Shown here in pieces: positions 42,947 through 51,604 of a stretch of DNA of 64,000 nt; position 1 is the first letter of the stretch; each line of letters opens with the position of its first letter. The position numbers were made by a program, and so were the translations under genes. A model generated the notes under the pieces. The model worked only from the letters and a program-made list of their open reading frames with translations. It made no database searches and was not told the DNA's origin. This stretch comes from DASUXA01 sp036378155. Lineage in GTDB: Bacteria > Actinomycetota > Actinomycetes > Mycobacteriales > Micromonosporaceae. The stretch covers positions 1 to 64,000 of the forward strand of contig DASUXA010000060.1 of assembly GCA_036378155.1 (NCBI GenBank). Reading direction: 5' to 3'.

Positions 42947-43792
42947 TCACGCTCGCACCCGGGTCGGCTCGCCCGTCCGGTCGTCGTCCGGTACCCCGCC
43001 CGTGGACGCCGTCGACATCGCCCGCAGGACGTCCGCCGTCGCGGTATCGGCCGGAAAGAACGTCTCGATGGAGATCTCGTCGAGCGTCACGTCGCGAGGC
43101 GAACCGAAGACCGTGCTCGTATAGAGCAGCGTCAGCTCGCCGTACTCCGAGGACAACCGCATCGGCACGACGAGGTCGTCGACCGGTGTGCCGCCGCTGT
43201 TCGCGGCGTCGCCGTCCGGCATCGGGTACGACTCGAGCTCCGCGAGCAGGTCCGCCAGCCCCGCCACCACGGTACGGGCGAGTTGCCGCCGAACTCGGCG
43301 GAGCACGTGGGCACGCCACTGGGCGAGGTTGCGGATCCGCTTGGACAGACCGTCCGGATGCAGGGTGGCCCGCAGCACGTTGACCGGCGGCGTCCGCAGC
43401 TCGTGGGGGACGCCGTGCAGGAACGCCGTCATCGCCCGGTTGGCGGCCAGCAGCTCCCACCGTACGTTGACCGCCACCGCCGGATTGGGCTCGTGGCCGG
43501 CGAGGACGGCGTGCACGGCGGCGCGCGCCGCGCCGAGATCGGTGAACGCCCGTTCGGGGTGTACCGGCGCGTAGCCGGCGGCCAGGTAGAGCACGTTGCG
43601 TTCGCGCAGCGGCACATCGAGCTCGTCGCACAACCGCTCGATCATGCGACGGCTCGGCGTGGCGCGCCCGGTTTCGATGAAGCTCAGGTGCCGTGCGGAC
43701 AGGTCGGCGGACAGCGACACGTCCAGCTGGGACCGGCCCCGCCGCTCCCGCCACCGCCGTACCAGAACCCCGACCGGCTCCGTGTTGGTCAT
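42947..43792 (-). CDS. XRE-family regulator, MmyB-like
   Basis: A 281-aa regulator: an N-terminal XRE helix-turn-helix (RGRSQLDVSLSADLSARHLSFIETGRATPS) and the MmyB-like ligand-binding domain (LYLAAGYAP; NVRWELLAANRAM; LSSEYGELTLLYTSTVFGSP). It is divergent from the SnoaL-like gene, with 150 bp between them. In this family the regulator commonly controls the divergent oxidoreductase or isomerase gene. Confidence 0.9.
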   Translation of the reverse strand: MTNTEPVGVLVRRWRERRGRSQLDVSLSADLSARHLSFIETGRATPSRRMIERLCDELDVPLRERNVLYLAAGYAPVHPERAFTDLGAARAAVHAVLAGHEPNPAVAVNVRWELLAANRAMTAFLHGVPHELRTPPVNVLRATLHPDGLSKRIRNLAQWRAHVLRRVRRQLARTVVAGLADLLAELESYPMPDGDAANSGGTPVDDLVVPMRLSSEYGELTLLYTSTVFGSPRDVTLDEISIETFFPADTATADVLRAMSTASTGGVPDDDRTGEPTRVRA

Positions 43793-43942
43793 GTCACCAG
43801 CCTGATGTGGGCGGCACGGGCTCGGCAATGATGTCGCAGGTAATCGACACACATCGGGCGCCGGTCGCACGGTGTCAGGTGTGGCCGCGCCGCCGAGGCG
43901 CCGCCCGCACCACGGATACCGTCCGACAGGAGGCAAACGATC

Positions 43943-44347
43943 ATGACTACCGCACCGTCGAGCACCGAGCACGAGGCAGTTGTCGAGCGCTACCTGCGGT
44001 TCTGGAACGCCGGTACGCCCGAGGAGCGGCAGCGCCTCGCCTCGGCGACCTTCACCGACGACGTCGAGTACCACGCCGTCGTCGGTGTGCTCACCGGCCC
44101 ACAGGCGCTGATCGACTTCCGCGACCAGTTCACCGGGCACGTCGGCGACGCGACGTTCCGCCGGCGCGAGGCGCCCCAGATCCACCACGGACGCGCCCGG
44201 CTGATGTGGGAGATCGAGATCGGCTCAGGCGAACCGTTCGCGGCGGGGACCGATGTGCTGGTGTTCGACCCGGAGAACAGGATCAGTTCCGTCACCGTGT
44301 TCCTGGACCGCCCGCCGGTCGGCTTCGACCCGCACGCCCACGACTGA
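43943..44347 (+). CDS. SnoaL/NTF2-like protein
   Basis: A 134-aa protein with the NTF2-like cone fold pattern: an N-terminal helix EAVVERYLRFWNAG, then FTDDVEYHAVVGVLTGPQALIDF, and paired strands to FDPENRISSVTVFLD. Possible isomerase, cyclase or carrier; the substrate is unknown. The ATG is behind AGGAGG at about 16 nt. Controlled probably by the divergent XRE regulator. Confidence 0.85.
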   Translation: MTTAPSSTEHEAVVERYLRFWNAGTPEERQRLASATFTDDVEYHAVVGVLTGPQALIDFRDQFTGHVGDATFRRREAPQIHHGRARLMWEIEIGSGEPFAAGTDVLVFDPENRISSVTVFLDRPPVGFDPHAHD

Positions 44348-44390
44348 CGTCGCGGTCACCGCGCCACGAGCGCAGGGGACACCGCGAGCC

Positions 44391-44427
44391 CCGCGACGCC
44401 CGCCGTACGAGACGGCGGGCGTCGCGG
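44391..44427. terminator. hairpin terminator
   Basis: A perfect 15-bp stem (CCGCGACGCCCGCCG and complement) with a 7-nt loop, 44 bp after the SnoaL-like gene. Confidence 0.8.
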
Positions 44428-44560
44428 ACGGTCTACTGGTACCGCTTGACCACCCCGTCGGACAGCGCGTCGGCGGCGGCAGCCAGCCGCTCGCCCGCGA
44501 CGTCCAGTCGGGTGAGCACCGCACCTCGTGCCTGCTGTCGCGGGCGAGCAGGATGAGGGG

Positions 44561-45181
44561 ATGACGGAAGACGCGCGCCGGCGTGGGCGTCCGAGCACCG
44601 GCGTACGCGAGGCGGTGCTCCAGGCAGCTGAGGCGGTACTCGCCGAGGGCGGTGTGACCCGACTGTCGACGAAGGAGGTGGCACGTCGCGCGTCCGTCGC
44701 CGAGTCGAGCATCTTCTATCACTTCACGGATCGGCTGGGACTGCTGCAGGCGGTGGTGCGACAGCACCTTCCCGAGTACGGGCAGGCAGTCGCCGACCTG
44801 CGTCAGCGGGCTGGACACGGCAGCCTGCGGGACAACCTGATCGCGTTGCTCGACCGCCTCGAAGCCTTCTACCTGCGCATCATGCCGATCATCGCGGCGG
44901 TACAGTCCGACCACGAGTTGCGCGCTCGTTTCGCCGACCGCAGCGTCGAATCCGACATCGGCCCCCGCCGCGCCCTGATCCCGGTCGCCGAGTACCTCGC
45001 CGAGGAGCGCGACCTTGGCCGGGTGCGTGACGATCTCGATGTGGCGGCGGCTGCGCAGATCCTCGCCGGTATCGCGTTCCACCGGGCGATGCTGCGCAGT
45101 CTCGCCGGCACCGGCGACATCCGGGTGACCGACATCCCGAAGCTCGTGGACGCGTTCCTGCCGAGCCTGGTCGACGGCTGA
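44561..45181 (+). CDS. TetR-family repressor
   Basis: A 206-aa TetR protein. HTH: GVTRLSTKEVARRASVAESSIFYHFTDRLGLLQAVV. The ligand-binding half is helical. ATG 44561 is the natural start (MTEDARRRGRPSTG). Directly downstream, at 45292, lies a TetR-type palindrome in front of an NAD(P)-binding protein gene, which is its likely target. Confidence 0.9.
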   Translation: MTEDARRRGRPSTGVREAVLQAAEAVLAEGGVTRLSTKEVARRASVAESSIFYHFTDRLGLLQAVVRQHLPEYGQAVADLRQRAGHGSLRDNLIALLDRLEAFYLRIMPIIAAVQSDHELRARFADRSVESDIGPRRALIPVAEYLAEERDLGRVRDDLDVAAAAQILAGIAFHRAMLRSLAGTGDIRVTDIPKLVDAFLPSLVDG

Positions 45182-45291
45182 TCCGCGATCGTTTCCGCCC
45201 GCGTCGGCTCGTTCGCACGACGTTCCCGGTACCGCGCCTCGCTGTGGTCCGCGTCACAGCCGTCGCCGCGACGGTCCGCGCCCGGCTAGAT

Positions 45292-45313
45292 TAACTGAGC
45301 AAGTACTCAGTAA
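45292..45313. promoter_or_regulatory. TetR-type operator
   Basis: TAACTGAG-CAAGTA-CTCAGTAA: 8-bp half-sites with one mismatch around a 6-bp centre, in a locally AT-rich patch 54 bp upstream of the NAD(P)-binding protein gene. Size and symmetry fit a TetR dimer; the adjacent upstream gene is TetR. Confidence 0.65.
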
Positions 45314-45366
45314 TTAGGGCGCGTGCCCACCGGATCACCCGGACGCCGGTGCCCGAGAGGAGAGCC

Positions 45367-45999
45367 ATGAAGATCACCGTCTTCGGTGCGACCGGCGGGA
45401 CGGGTCGGCTGCTGGTGCGGCAGGCATGCGAGGCAGGTCACCAGGTGACCGCCGTGGTACGCGACGTCAGCCGTCTCACCGGTGCGCATCCGCTGCTGAC
45501 CGTGGTGCAGACCGACGTGACCGACCCCGACGCCCTGGGCCCGGCGGTCAAGGGCGCCGACGCCGTGATCTGCACGCTCGGTCCGCGAGGAGTACGAGCG
45601 CCGACGACGGTCCGCACCGACGCGGTCGCGAGCATCATCCGGGCGATGCGCGCCGAAGGGGTACACCGCCTCGTCGTGGTGACCGCCGCCGGCATCGTCA
45701 CCGACGGCGACGGCCCGCTGACCCGGCTCCTGCTCAAGCCGATCCTGCGACGGGTGCTCAGGTACTCGTACGACGACATGCGCCGTACCGAGAACGTGGT
45801 GCGCGCCAGCGGTCTGCGGTGGACGATCGTGCGTCCGGGCAGGCTCACCGACGGACCGTGGACCGGCAGGTACCGCCGGGCGGTCGACCGTAACGTGCGC
45901 GGCGGACTCAGCATCTCCCGCGCCGATCTTGCCGACTGCCTGCTGCGCTGCGCCGTCGACGGTGGTCCGCTCGAGGCGGCGCTCGCCGTCGCCCGCTGA
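45367..45999 (+). CDS. NAD(P)-binding atypical SDR (NmrA-like)
   Basis: A 210-aa atypical short-chain dehydrogenase: N-terminal FGATGGTGRLLVRQA (GxxGxxG), VVRDVSRL, and ADAVICTLGPRG. It lacks a classical YxxxK active site, as do many members. Likely NADPH-dependent reductase or redox sensor under the adjacent TetR repressor. RBS GAGAGGAGAG. Confidence 0.88.
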   Translation: MKITVFGATGGTGRLLVRQACEAGHQVTAVVRDVSRLTGAHPLLTVVQTDVTDPDALGPAVKGADAVICTLGPRGVRAPTTVRTDAVASIIRAMRAEGVHRLVVVTAAGIVTDGDGPLTRLLLKPILRRVLRYSYDDMRRTENVVRASGLRWTIVRPGRLTDGPWTGRYRRAVDRNVRGGLSISRADLADCLLRCAVDGGPLEAALAVAR

Positions 46000-46120
46000 G
46001 GACCGCCCGCCGCTCCCGTCGAGGCGCCCACGCTTGATCGCCGACCGGTACGGGGAGAGGATGGGCGCTATCCGGGGTGCCGCCGACCCGGTTCACCACG
46101 TTGACAGGAACGGGGCCGAC

Positions 46121-47305
46121 ATGCAGGCAGATGGCGCGAAGGACCGTTCGGGCGTCGGTCGGCGTCGATCGAGGACGGTCCTGTCGGTACTGGTCGGCGT
46201 GCTGGTCGCGTTCCTCGGCCCCGCCACCGCGCAGGCGTCGGACCAGGGTGACCGGGGCAACCACACGGGGCAGGTGGCGCGGGTGATGACGCGCAACCTG
46301 TTCCTGGGCGCCGACCTCGGTCCCGCGCTCGCCGCGACCAGCCTCACCAGGTTCGTCGACGCGAACGGCGCGGTGCTGCGGCAGACCACCGCCACGAACT
46401 TCCCCACCCGCGCGAGGGGTCTCGCGGCGGAGATCCTGGACCAGCGACCGGACCTGGTCGGTCTGCAGGAGGTGGCGCTGTGGCGCACCGGTCCGGCGTC
46501 GGTGGGCCCGGTGTTCGGCGGTCCCAAGACCGCGACGACGGTACGGTACGACTTCCTGCAACTCCTGCTGGACCAGCTGAACGCGGGCAGGGAACGCTAC
46601 CGCCCGGTGGTCGTACACCAGGAATTCGACTTCGAGGCGCCGGCGAACGAGAACGGCGTGCGGGGCGACGGTCCGCAGCCGACACCGGACGCCGAACTGA
46701 ACGCCCGCCTGACCATGCGCGACGTCATCCTCGCCCGCGTCGACGACGGCGTACACACCTGGGCGCCGACCAGCGGCACGTACCGGCACCTGCTGACGCT
46801 GCCGATCCTGGGCATGCCGGTCACCGTGACGCGGGGCTGGACCGAGGTCGAGGCGAAGGTACGCGGCGGCGTCCCGTTCCGCTTCGTCAACACGCACCTG
46901 GAGGCGTTCGACCCGCGTACCGCCCACCCGAGCATCCGGGCGTCGCAGGCGGGTGAACTCGTCGCGCCCGGTGGACCGGCGACCGGGGACCTGCCGGTGG
47001 TGCTGGTCGGCGACCTGAACTCCGACGACGACACGGTCGTCCCCGACGACCAGCAGGCGTACCGGGTGCTGCTGGGCGCGGGTTTCGTCGAGCGCAGCAC
47101 CGCCGACCCGCTTAGTTGTTGCATCCACTCGTACGACCTGACCACGGGTACCGCCGCCGAATTCGACCACCAGGTCGACCACGTGATGACGGACGCAGCG
47201 GGTACCGTGCGGCTGGTGGAATCCACGGTCACCGGCAGGACGATGCGGAACGGGTACTGGGACTCCGACCACGCCGGAGTGTTCAGCGCCCTGCGCGTCA
47301 ACTGA
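46121..47305 (+). CDS. secreted endonuclease/exonuclease/phosphatase-family protein
   Basis: A 394-aa exported protein. The start at ATG 46121 gives RRRSRTVLSVLVGVLVAFLGPATAQA as signal peptide; ATG 46061 would add 20 residues. The EEP fold motifs are visible: MTRNLFLGADL, PDLVGLQEVALW (catalytic Glu), FVNTHLEAF, VLVGDLNSDDD, and a final SDHAGVFSALRV (catalytic His). Probable DNase, phosphodiesterase or sphingomyelinase-like activity outside the cell. Confidence 0.88.
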   Translation: MQADGAKDRSGVGRRRSRTVLSVLVGVLVAFLGPATAQASDQGDRGNHTGQVARVMTRNLFLGADLGPALAATSLTRFVDANGAVLRQTTATNFPTRARGLAAEILDQRPDLVGLQEVALWRTGPASVGPVFGGPKTATTVRYDFLQLLLDQLNAGRERYRPVVVHQEFDFEAPANENGVRGDGPQPTPDAELNARLTMRDVILARVDDGVHTWAPTSGTYRHLLTLPILGMPVTVTRGWTEVEAKVRGGVPFRFVNTHLEAFDPRTAHPSIRASQAGELVAPGGPATGDLPVVLVGDLNSDDDTVVPDDQQAYRVLLGAGFVERSTADPLSCCIHSYDLTTGTAAEFDHQVDHVMTDAAGTVRLVESTVTGRTMRNGYWDSDHAGVFSALRVN

Positions 47306-47317
47306 CGACGAGGCGCG

Positions 47318-50164
47318 ATGCCTGCCACGCACCCCCTGGACCGGTCCACCCTCGACGCGCTGCGGGCGCTGAGCTGGCCGGCGAACGTACGCACACGCCT
47401 CATCGACCTCGCCGCGATGGCCCATGACGCCTCGCACTACCTGCGCCAACCACGCGTCGTCGTCACCGCGCGCGACGCCGACCACGTCGCCGGGCTGCTC
47501 CGCTTCGCCGCCGACCACCACCTGTCCCTCACGTTCCGGTCCGGCGGTACCAGCCTGTCCGGGCAGGCGGGCAGCGACGACCTGCTGGTCGACACGCGGC
47601 GCAACTTCCGCCGGGTCGAGGTTCTCGACGACGGCGCGGGGGCGCGGTGTCAGCCGGGCGCCACGGTGCGATCGGTGAACGCCCGGCTCGCGCCGTACCG
47701 CACCAAGCTCGGTCCGGACCCCGCCAGCGAGGCTGCCTGCACCGTCGGCGGCGTGCTGGCGAACAACTCGTCCGGGATGGCGTGCGGCACCGCGCTCAAC
47801 GCGTACCGCACCCTGCGGTCCATCACGTTCGTGCTGCCGTCCGGTACCGTGCTCGACACCGCCGACACCGACGCCGACGATCTGCTGCGCGCCCGCGAAC
47901 CGGGGCTGTGGCAGGGCATCGCGGACCTGCGCGACCGGGTGCGCGGCAACGCCGACTCCGTCGCCCGCATCCGGCACCAGTTCTCCATGAAGAACACGAT
48001 GGGGTACTCGCTGAACGCGCTGCTGGACTTCGACCGCCCGGTGGACATCCTGAGCCACCTGCTGGTCGGCTCCGAGGGGACGTTGGCGTTCATCGCCGAG
48101 GCGGTGTTCGACACGGTGCCGGTACGCCCGCACGCGGCGACCGCCCTGCTGGTGTTCGACTCCCTCGCCCAGGCGACCGACGCGGTGCCGGCGCTGGTGA
48201 CGGCGGGTGCGCGCACCGTCGAGCTGATGGACGCGGCATCCCTGCGCGTACTGCAGCGCGATCGGCAGGGCGCGGCGGTCCTGGACGGTCTGCGGGTACG
48301 GTCGCACACGGCGCTGCTGGTGGAGTTGCAGGGCACCACCGCCGAGGAACTCGACGCGGACCTTTCCGCCGCGTCGACCCTCCTCGCCGGGCTCACGTTG
48401 TCCGCCCCGGCCCGGTTCACCACCGACCCCGCCGAGCGCGCCACGCTGTGGCACCTGCGCAAGGGGCTGTACACCCTGGTCGCCGGGGCGCGACCGGTGG
48501 GCAGCACCGCGCTGCTGGAAGACATCGTGGTACCGCTCGACCGGCTCACCGTGACGACCGAGCGGCTGACCGACCTGTTCGCCCGGTACGGGTACGACGA
48601 CGCGGTCGTCTTCGGACACGCCAAGGACGGCAACCTGCACTTCCTGATCAACCCCCGGTTCGACGACCCCGAGGAGCTGCGCCGGTACGCGGCGTTCACC
48701 GAGGACCTTGTCGACCTGGTACTGGGTGCGGACGGCTCACTGAAGGCGGAGCACGGCACCGGTCGCATCATGGCGCCGTACGTGCGTCGGCAGTTCGGTG
48801 ACGAGTTGTACGACGTGATGCGCGCCGTCAAGAACCTGTGCGACCCTGCCGGTCTGATGAACCCGGGGACGATCCTCAGCGACGACCCGCAGGCGCACCT
48901 CAAGGACCTCAAGATTCCGCTGCCCGCCGATCCGGCGGTCGACACCTGCGTCGAGTGCGGCTACTGCGAACCGGTCTGCCCGTCGCAGGACGTGACGACC
49001 ACGCCACGGCAGCGCATCGTCATCCTGCGCGAGATCGCGGCGGCGGACGCCGCCGGCGACGGCGCACGCGGTCGGGCGTTGCGACGCGACTTCCGCTACG
49101 ACGCCGTCGACACCTGCGCGGCGGACTCGATGTGCCGGTCGGCGTGCCCGGTCGGTATCGATACCGGCGCGGTGATGAAGACCGACCGTGAACGCGGACA
49201 CTCCGCCGCCACCCAGCGCCTCGCCGCGACCGCCGCCGCGCACTGGGGCGGTACCGTCACCGGACTGCGCGCCGCCCTGCGCGTCGCCGACGCGCTCCCC
49301 GCCGGGCTGCTGTCCGCCGGGAGCCGGGCGGCGCGGCGGGTCCTGCCCACCGACTGGGTACCGCAGGTGGACGCCGACCTGCCGGGCGCCGGACCGAGGC
49401 GACCGGCGCCGCGCCGACCGCACGACGCCGTCGCCGTGTTCTTCCCCGCCTGCATCAACGCGTTGTTCGGCGGCGCCGGCGACGGGGACGACGGGGAACC
49501 GACGGGAGTCACCGCCGCGTTCCAGGCGCTGTGCGAACGCGCCGGGCTGGCGTTGTCCGTACCCGACGGCATCGCCGGGTTGTGCTGCGGCACGCCGTGG
49601 AAGTCGAAGGGGCTGACCCGCGGGTACGAGGTGATGGCGCGCCGGACGTTCGACGCGGTCTGGTCGGCGTCGGACCACGGACGGCTGCCGGTGGTCTGCG
49701 ACGCCTCGTCGTGCGGGCTCGGGCTGCGCGAACTCGGTACCCACCTGACCGGTGACGCGGCGGATCGCTTCGCCTCGCTGCGCATCCTGGACGCGGTGAC
49801 GTTCACCCGCGCCGAGGTGCTGCCCCGGCTCACCGTCACCCGGAAGGTCGGGTCCGTCGCGATCCATCCGACCTGCTCCAGCGAGCACCTGGGCAGCACA
49901 GCCGACCTGGTCGCGCTGGCGGACGTTTGCGCCGGGTCGGTCACCGTACCGGCGACGTGGCGCTGCTGCGGGTTCGCCGGCGACCGCGGTCTGCTGTACC
50001 CGGAGGTGACGGCAGCGGCGACCCGGCACGAGGCGGCGGAACTCGCCGACACGCGGTTCGACGTGTACGTGTCGAACAACCGCACCTGCGAGCTGGGCAT
50101 GTCGCGGGCGACCGGGGCGGCGTACCGGCACGTCCTCGAACTGCTGGAGGCGTGTACCCGGTGA
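47318..50164 (+). CDS. FAD-linked oxidase/Fe-S D-2-hydroxyacid dehydrogenase
   Basis: A 948-aa fusion of three modules: FAD_binding_4 (about 35-250: TFRSGGTSLSGQA, LGPDPASEAACTVGGVLANNSSG), FAD-oxidase C-terminal domain (to about 520: VFGHAKDGNLHFLINPRF; MNPGTIL), two [4Fe-4S] motifs (CVECGYCEPVCPS, CAADSMCRSACPV) and a CCG domain (FFPACINALFGG; GLCCGTPWKSKG; HPTCSSEHLG). This is the YdiJ/GlcD-GlcF-like plan, oxidising D-lactate, glycolate or D-2-hydroxyglutarate and passing electrons to the respiratory chain. Length is normal. Housekeeping gene. Confidence 0.92.
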   Translation: MPATHPLDRSTLDALRALSWPANVRTRLIDLAAMAHDASHYLRQPRVVVTARDADHVAGLLRFAADHHLSLTFRSGGTSLSGQAGSDDLLVDTRRNFRRVEVLDDGAGARCQPGATVRSVNARLAPYRTKLGPDPASEAACTVGGVLANNSSGMACGTALNAYRTLRSITFVLPSGTVLDTADTDADDLLRAREPGLWQGIADLRDRVRGNADSVARIRHQFSMKNTMGYSLNALLDFDRPVDILSHLLVGSEGTLAFIAEAVFDTVPVRPHAATALLVFDSLAQATDAVPALVTAGARTVELMDAASLRVLQRDRQGAAVLDGLRVRSHTALLVELQGTTAEELDADLSAASTLLAGLTLSAPARFTTDPAERATLWHLRKGLYTLVAGARPVGSTALLEDIVVPLDRLTVTTERLTDLFARYGYDDAVVFGHAKDGNLHFLINPRFDDPEELRRYAAFTEDLVDLVLGADGSLKAEHGTGRIMAPYVRRQFGDELYDVMRAVKNLCDPAGLMNPGTILSDDPQAHLKDLKIPLPADPAVDTCVECGYCEPVCPSQDVTTTPRQRIVILREIAAADAAGDGARGRALRRDFRYDAVDTCAADSMCRSACPVGIDTGAVMKTDRERGHSAATQRLAATAAAHWGGTVTGLRAALRVADALPAGLLSAGSRAARRVLPTDWVPQVDADLPGAGPRRPAPRRPHDAVAVFFPACINALFGGAGDGDDGEPTGVTAAFQALCERAGLALSVPDGIAGLCCGTPWKSKGLTRGYEVMARRTFDAVWSASDHGRLPVVCDASSCGLGLRELGTHLTGDAADRFASLRILDAVTFTRAEVLPRLTVTRKVGSVAIHPTCSSEHLGSTADLVALADVCAGSVTVPATWRCCGFAGDRGLLYPEVTAAATRHEAAELADTRFDVYVSNNRTCELGMSRATGAAYRHVLELLEACTR

Positions 50165-50172
50165 CCGCGGCG

Positions 50173-50856
50173 TCAGTCGTTGTCGTTGTAGAACGCGACG
50201 CCGTTCCAGTTGGTCACACAGGACGGGCTCAGGAAGATCCAGCCGAGACCGGGGTCGCGGACCGCGATCGCACCTGACCCGTTCGCGGTGTACCGGTAGT
50301 ACACCCAGCTCTGCGGGTACCCGGCGAAGTCGTGCAGCGAGCCGGAGGTGAAGTAGCTGGAGGTGAAGTAGTTGTAGTACGCGCCGCAGCCGGTGTTCAC
50401 CTGGATCGGCGAGCCGTCGGTCGCGGTGTTGGCCGGCGCGTTGAAGTTGTAGCCGAAGGTACGCCGGTGCAGCAGGTTGTCCCTGACCGTGGAGCCGCAC
50501 GATGCCGGCAGCCCGGTAGCGGTGGGGCCGCTGAGCGCGCCGGGCGGGATCCAGGCGCAGAAGTTGTTGTTGCCGTAGTTGCGCCCGTAGTGGTAGTTGC
50601 TCGGGTTCGTCTCGTGGACGTCGTACGACGTTCCGCCGAGAGCGATGCCGACGAAGTAGCCGCAGGGCTTGTTCTGCAGCCAGGTGCCGGCGGGGATGGT
50701 GCCCGAGTTGCCGCACACCGCCGGCTTGGGCGCGTTGTAGATGATGGTGTACCGGTTGACGGCGGCTGCCGGTCCGCTGATGCCGACGACCGTCACGACC
50801 GCCGCGACAATCGACAACAGCGTCGCCGCCAGTGGCAGCCGGCTCTTCACGGTCAT
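50173..50856 (-). CDS. secreted protein of unknown function
   Basis: A 227-aa exported protein: signal peptide LAATLLSIVAAVVTVVGISGPAAA, then a Tyr/Asn/Gly-rich mature part with five Cys (KPCGYF, NFCAW, PASCGS, NTGCGAYYN, SPSCVTNW) and many aromatic residues. I do not recognise a family. It converges on the dehydrogenase gene with only 8 bp between the stops. Confidence 0.7.
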   Translation of the reverse strand: MTVKSRLPLAATLLSIVAAVVTVVGISGPAAAVNRYTIIYNAPKPAVCGNSGTIPAGTWLQNKPCGYFVGIALGGTSYDVHETNPSNYHYGRNYGNNNFCAWIPPGALSGPTATGLPASCGSTVRDNLLHRRTFGYNFNAPANTATDGSPIQVNTGCGAYYNYFTSSYFTSGSLHDFAGYPQSWVYYRYTANGSGAIAVRDPGLGWIFLSPSCVTNWNGVAFYNDND

Positions 50857-51111
50857 GGTCGCGCCCCATCGGTCGGGTTGGTCGGGCGGGAGCACCCGGA
50901 CTTCGACCCTACCAAAGACGTACGTGAATGTCTGGTTGCCGCGCGAAAACCTGAAGCCGCGGGGCGCCGCGCGCTGCTAGTCTCTGCCGCGCGCCACCCG
51001 GTGCGACGCTTCAGGGTTACTTCCCTTTCCCGGAAAGAACCCCCTGGAGCACCCCTGATCTCGGGTGGAGCGACGTCAGACGTGGGTGCCCGGTGCGAAG
51101 GCGACGGTTAC

Positions 51112-51162
51112 TTCGACTGCGGATCGAGAGGTCGCGGGGTTCGAATCCCTGCCGTCCCGACC
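51112..51162 (+). pseudogene. tRNA 3'-half-like fragment
   Basis: An anticodon arm (TTCGA-CTGCGGA-TCGAG, anticodon GCG if aligned normally), a 6-nt variable loop, a T-arm (CGGGG-TTCGAAT-CCCTG) and a 3' acceptor strand ending GTCCCGACC. No matching 5' acceptor strand (GGGACGG) or D-arm lies upstream in the right place, so it is not a normal complete tRNA. GCG is an unusual anticodon for bacterial Arg tRNA. Confidence 0.55.
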
Positions 51163-51167
51163 TGGTT

Positions 51168-51196
51168 GGGGCGTAGCTCAGCGGATAGAGCGCTAC
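51168..51196 (+). pseudogene. tRNA 5'-half-like fragment
   Basis: GGGGCG-TA followed by a perfect D-arm (GCTC-AGCGGATA-GAGC) and the first bases of an anticodon stem, then it breaks off. It starts 5 bp after the 3'-half fragment. GGGGCG can pair with CGTCCC of that fragment (6 bp with one G-U), so the two could be halves of one permuted tRNA or the joint of two neighbouring tRNA genes. Confidence 0.5.
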
Positions 51197-51234
51197 ATGT
51201 ACCGGCGCCAACCTTGACCTCGGGCACTCCCTGA

Positions 51235-51271
51235 CACTGTGTCTCCAAAACTGAGTTTTGGAGACACAGTG
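51235..51271. repeat. perfect 37-bp palindrome
   Basis: Two exact 18-bp arms (CACTGTGTCTCCAAAACT and complement) around a single G. It begins 38 bp after the tRNA 5'-half fragment. It may be two fused terminal repeats of an insertion element or a strong hairpin. Confidence 0.7.
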
Positions 51272-51353
51272 GTGTCCCGGCAGGTTGCTGGTACCGGTAC
51301 GGGCCGACCGGCACCGCCGCGACGGTCCCGGGGGCGGGCGACCCCGCGAGAGC

Positions 51354-51395
51354 CGTACCGCGCTGGTGATGTACGTACATCCCCAGCGCGGTACG
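51354..51395. repeat. 42-bp near-perfect palindrome
   Basis: Two 21-bp arms meeting at GTAC-GTAC with one mismatch (51367/51382). It is GC-rich toward the outside. It may be a cruciform, a resolvase or integrase site, or an RNA hairpin. Confidence 0.65.
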
Positions 51396-51556
51396 ACCCG
51401 GACGGTACCCCTCGGCTCGGCGACCCGATCCGCGCACGATCGGCGGTTTCCGCCAATTGTCGAATTCCGCCATCCCACCTCGTCGCGCCGTCCCACAGCG
51501 GCGCCGACACGCTGGCGTGCCTTGTGGTCCCCGGAGCCGGCGAGTTACCGTCCCCC

Positions 51557-51582
51557 CATCGGGTACTGATAAGTACCCGATG
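51557..51582. promoter_or_regulatory. operator palindrome of the P450 operon
   Basis: CATCGGGTACT-GATA-AGTACCCGATG: two exact 11-bp half-sites with a 4-bp spacer, ending 22 bp before the P450 start. Size and position fit a TetR operator; the operon's last gene encodes a TetR-type regulator, suggesting autoregulation. Confidence 0.7.
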
Positions 51583-51604
51583 ACCGGGCAGGAGGAGGAC
51601 GACG

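Larger units (their letters stand above)
50857..51604. other. gene-free region with tRNA debris and palindromes
   Basis: A 748-bp stretch with no credible gene (frames here read through palindromes and lack codon bias or RBS). It holds two tRNA half-like pieces, two long palindromes and, at its right end, the operator of the P450 operon. It looks like an old integration or recombination site. Confidence 0.65.

Noticed and set aside
51112..51162. A functional tRNA-Arg(GCG) gene
   Set aside because: No 5' acceptor strand or D-arm in the proper upstream position and an anticodon not normally used in bacteria; kept only as a fragment.
51239..51583. Protein-coding frames across the palindromic region
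   Set aside because: The same motif (YRAGDVRTSPARY) appears on both strands because the DNA is palindromic; there is no RBS and no coding bias.
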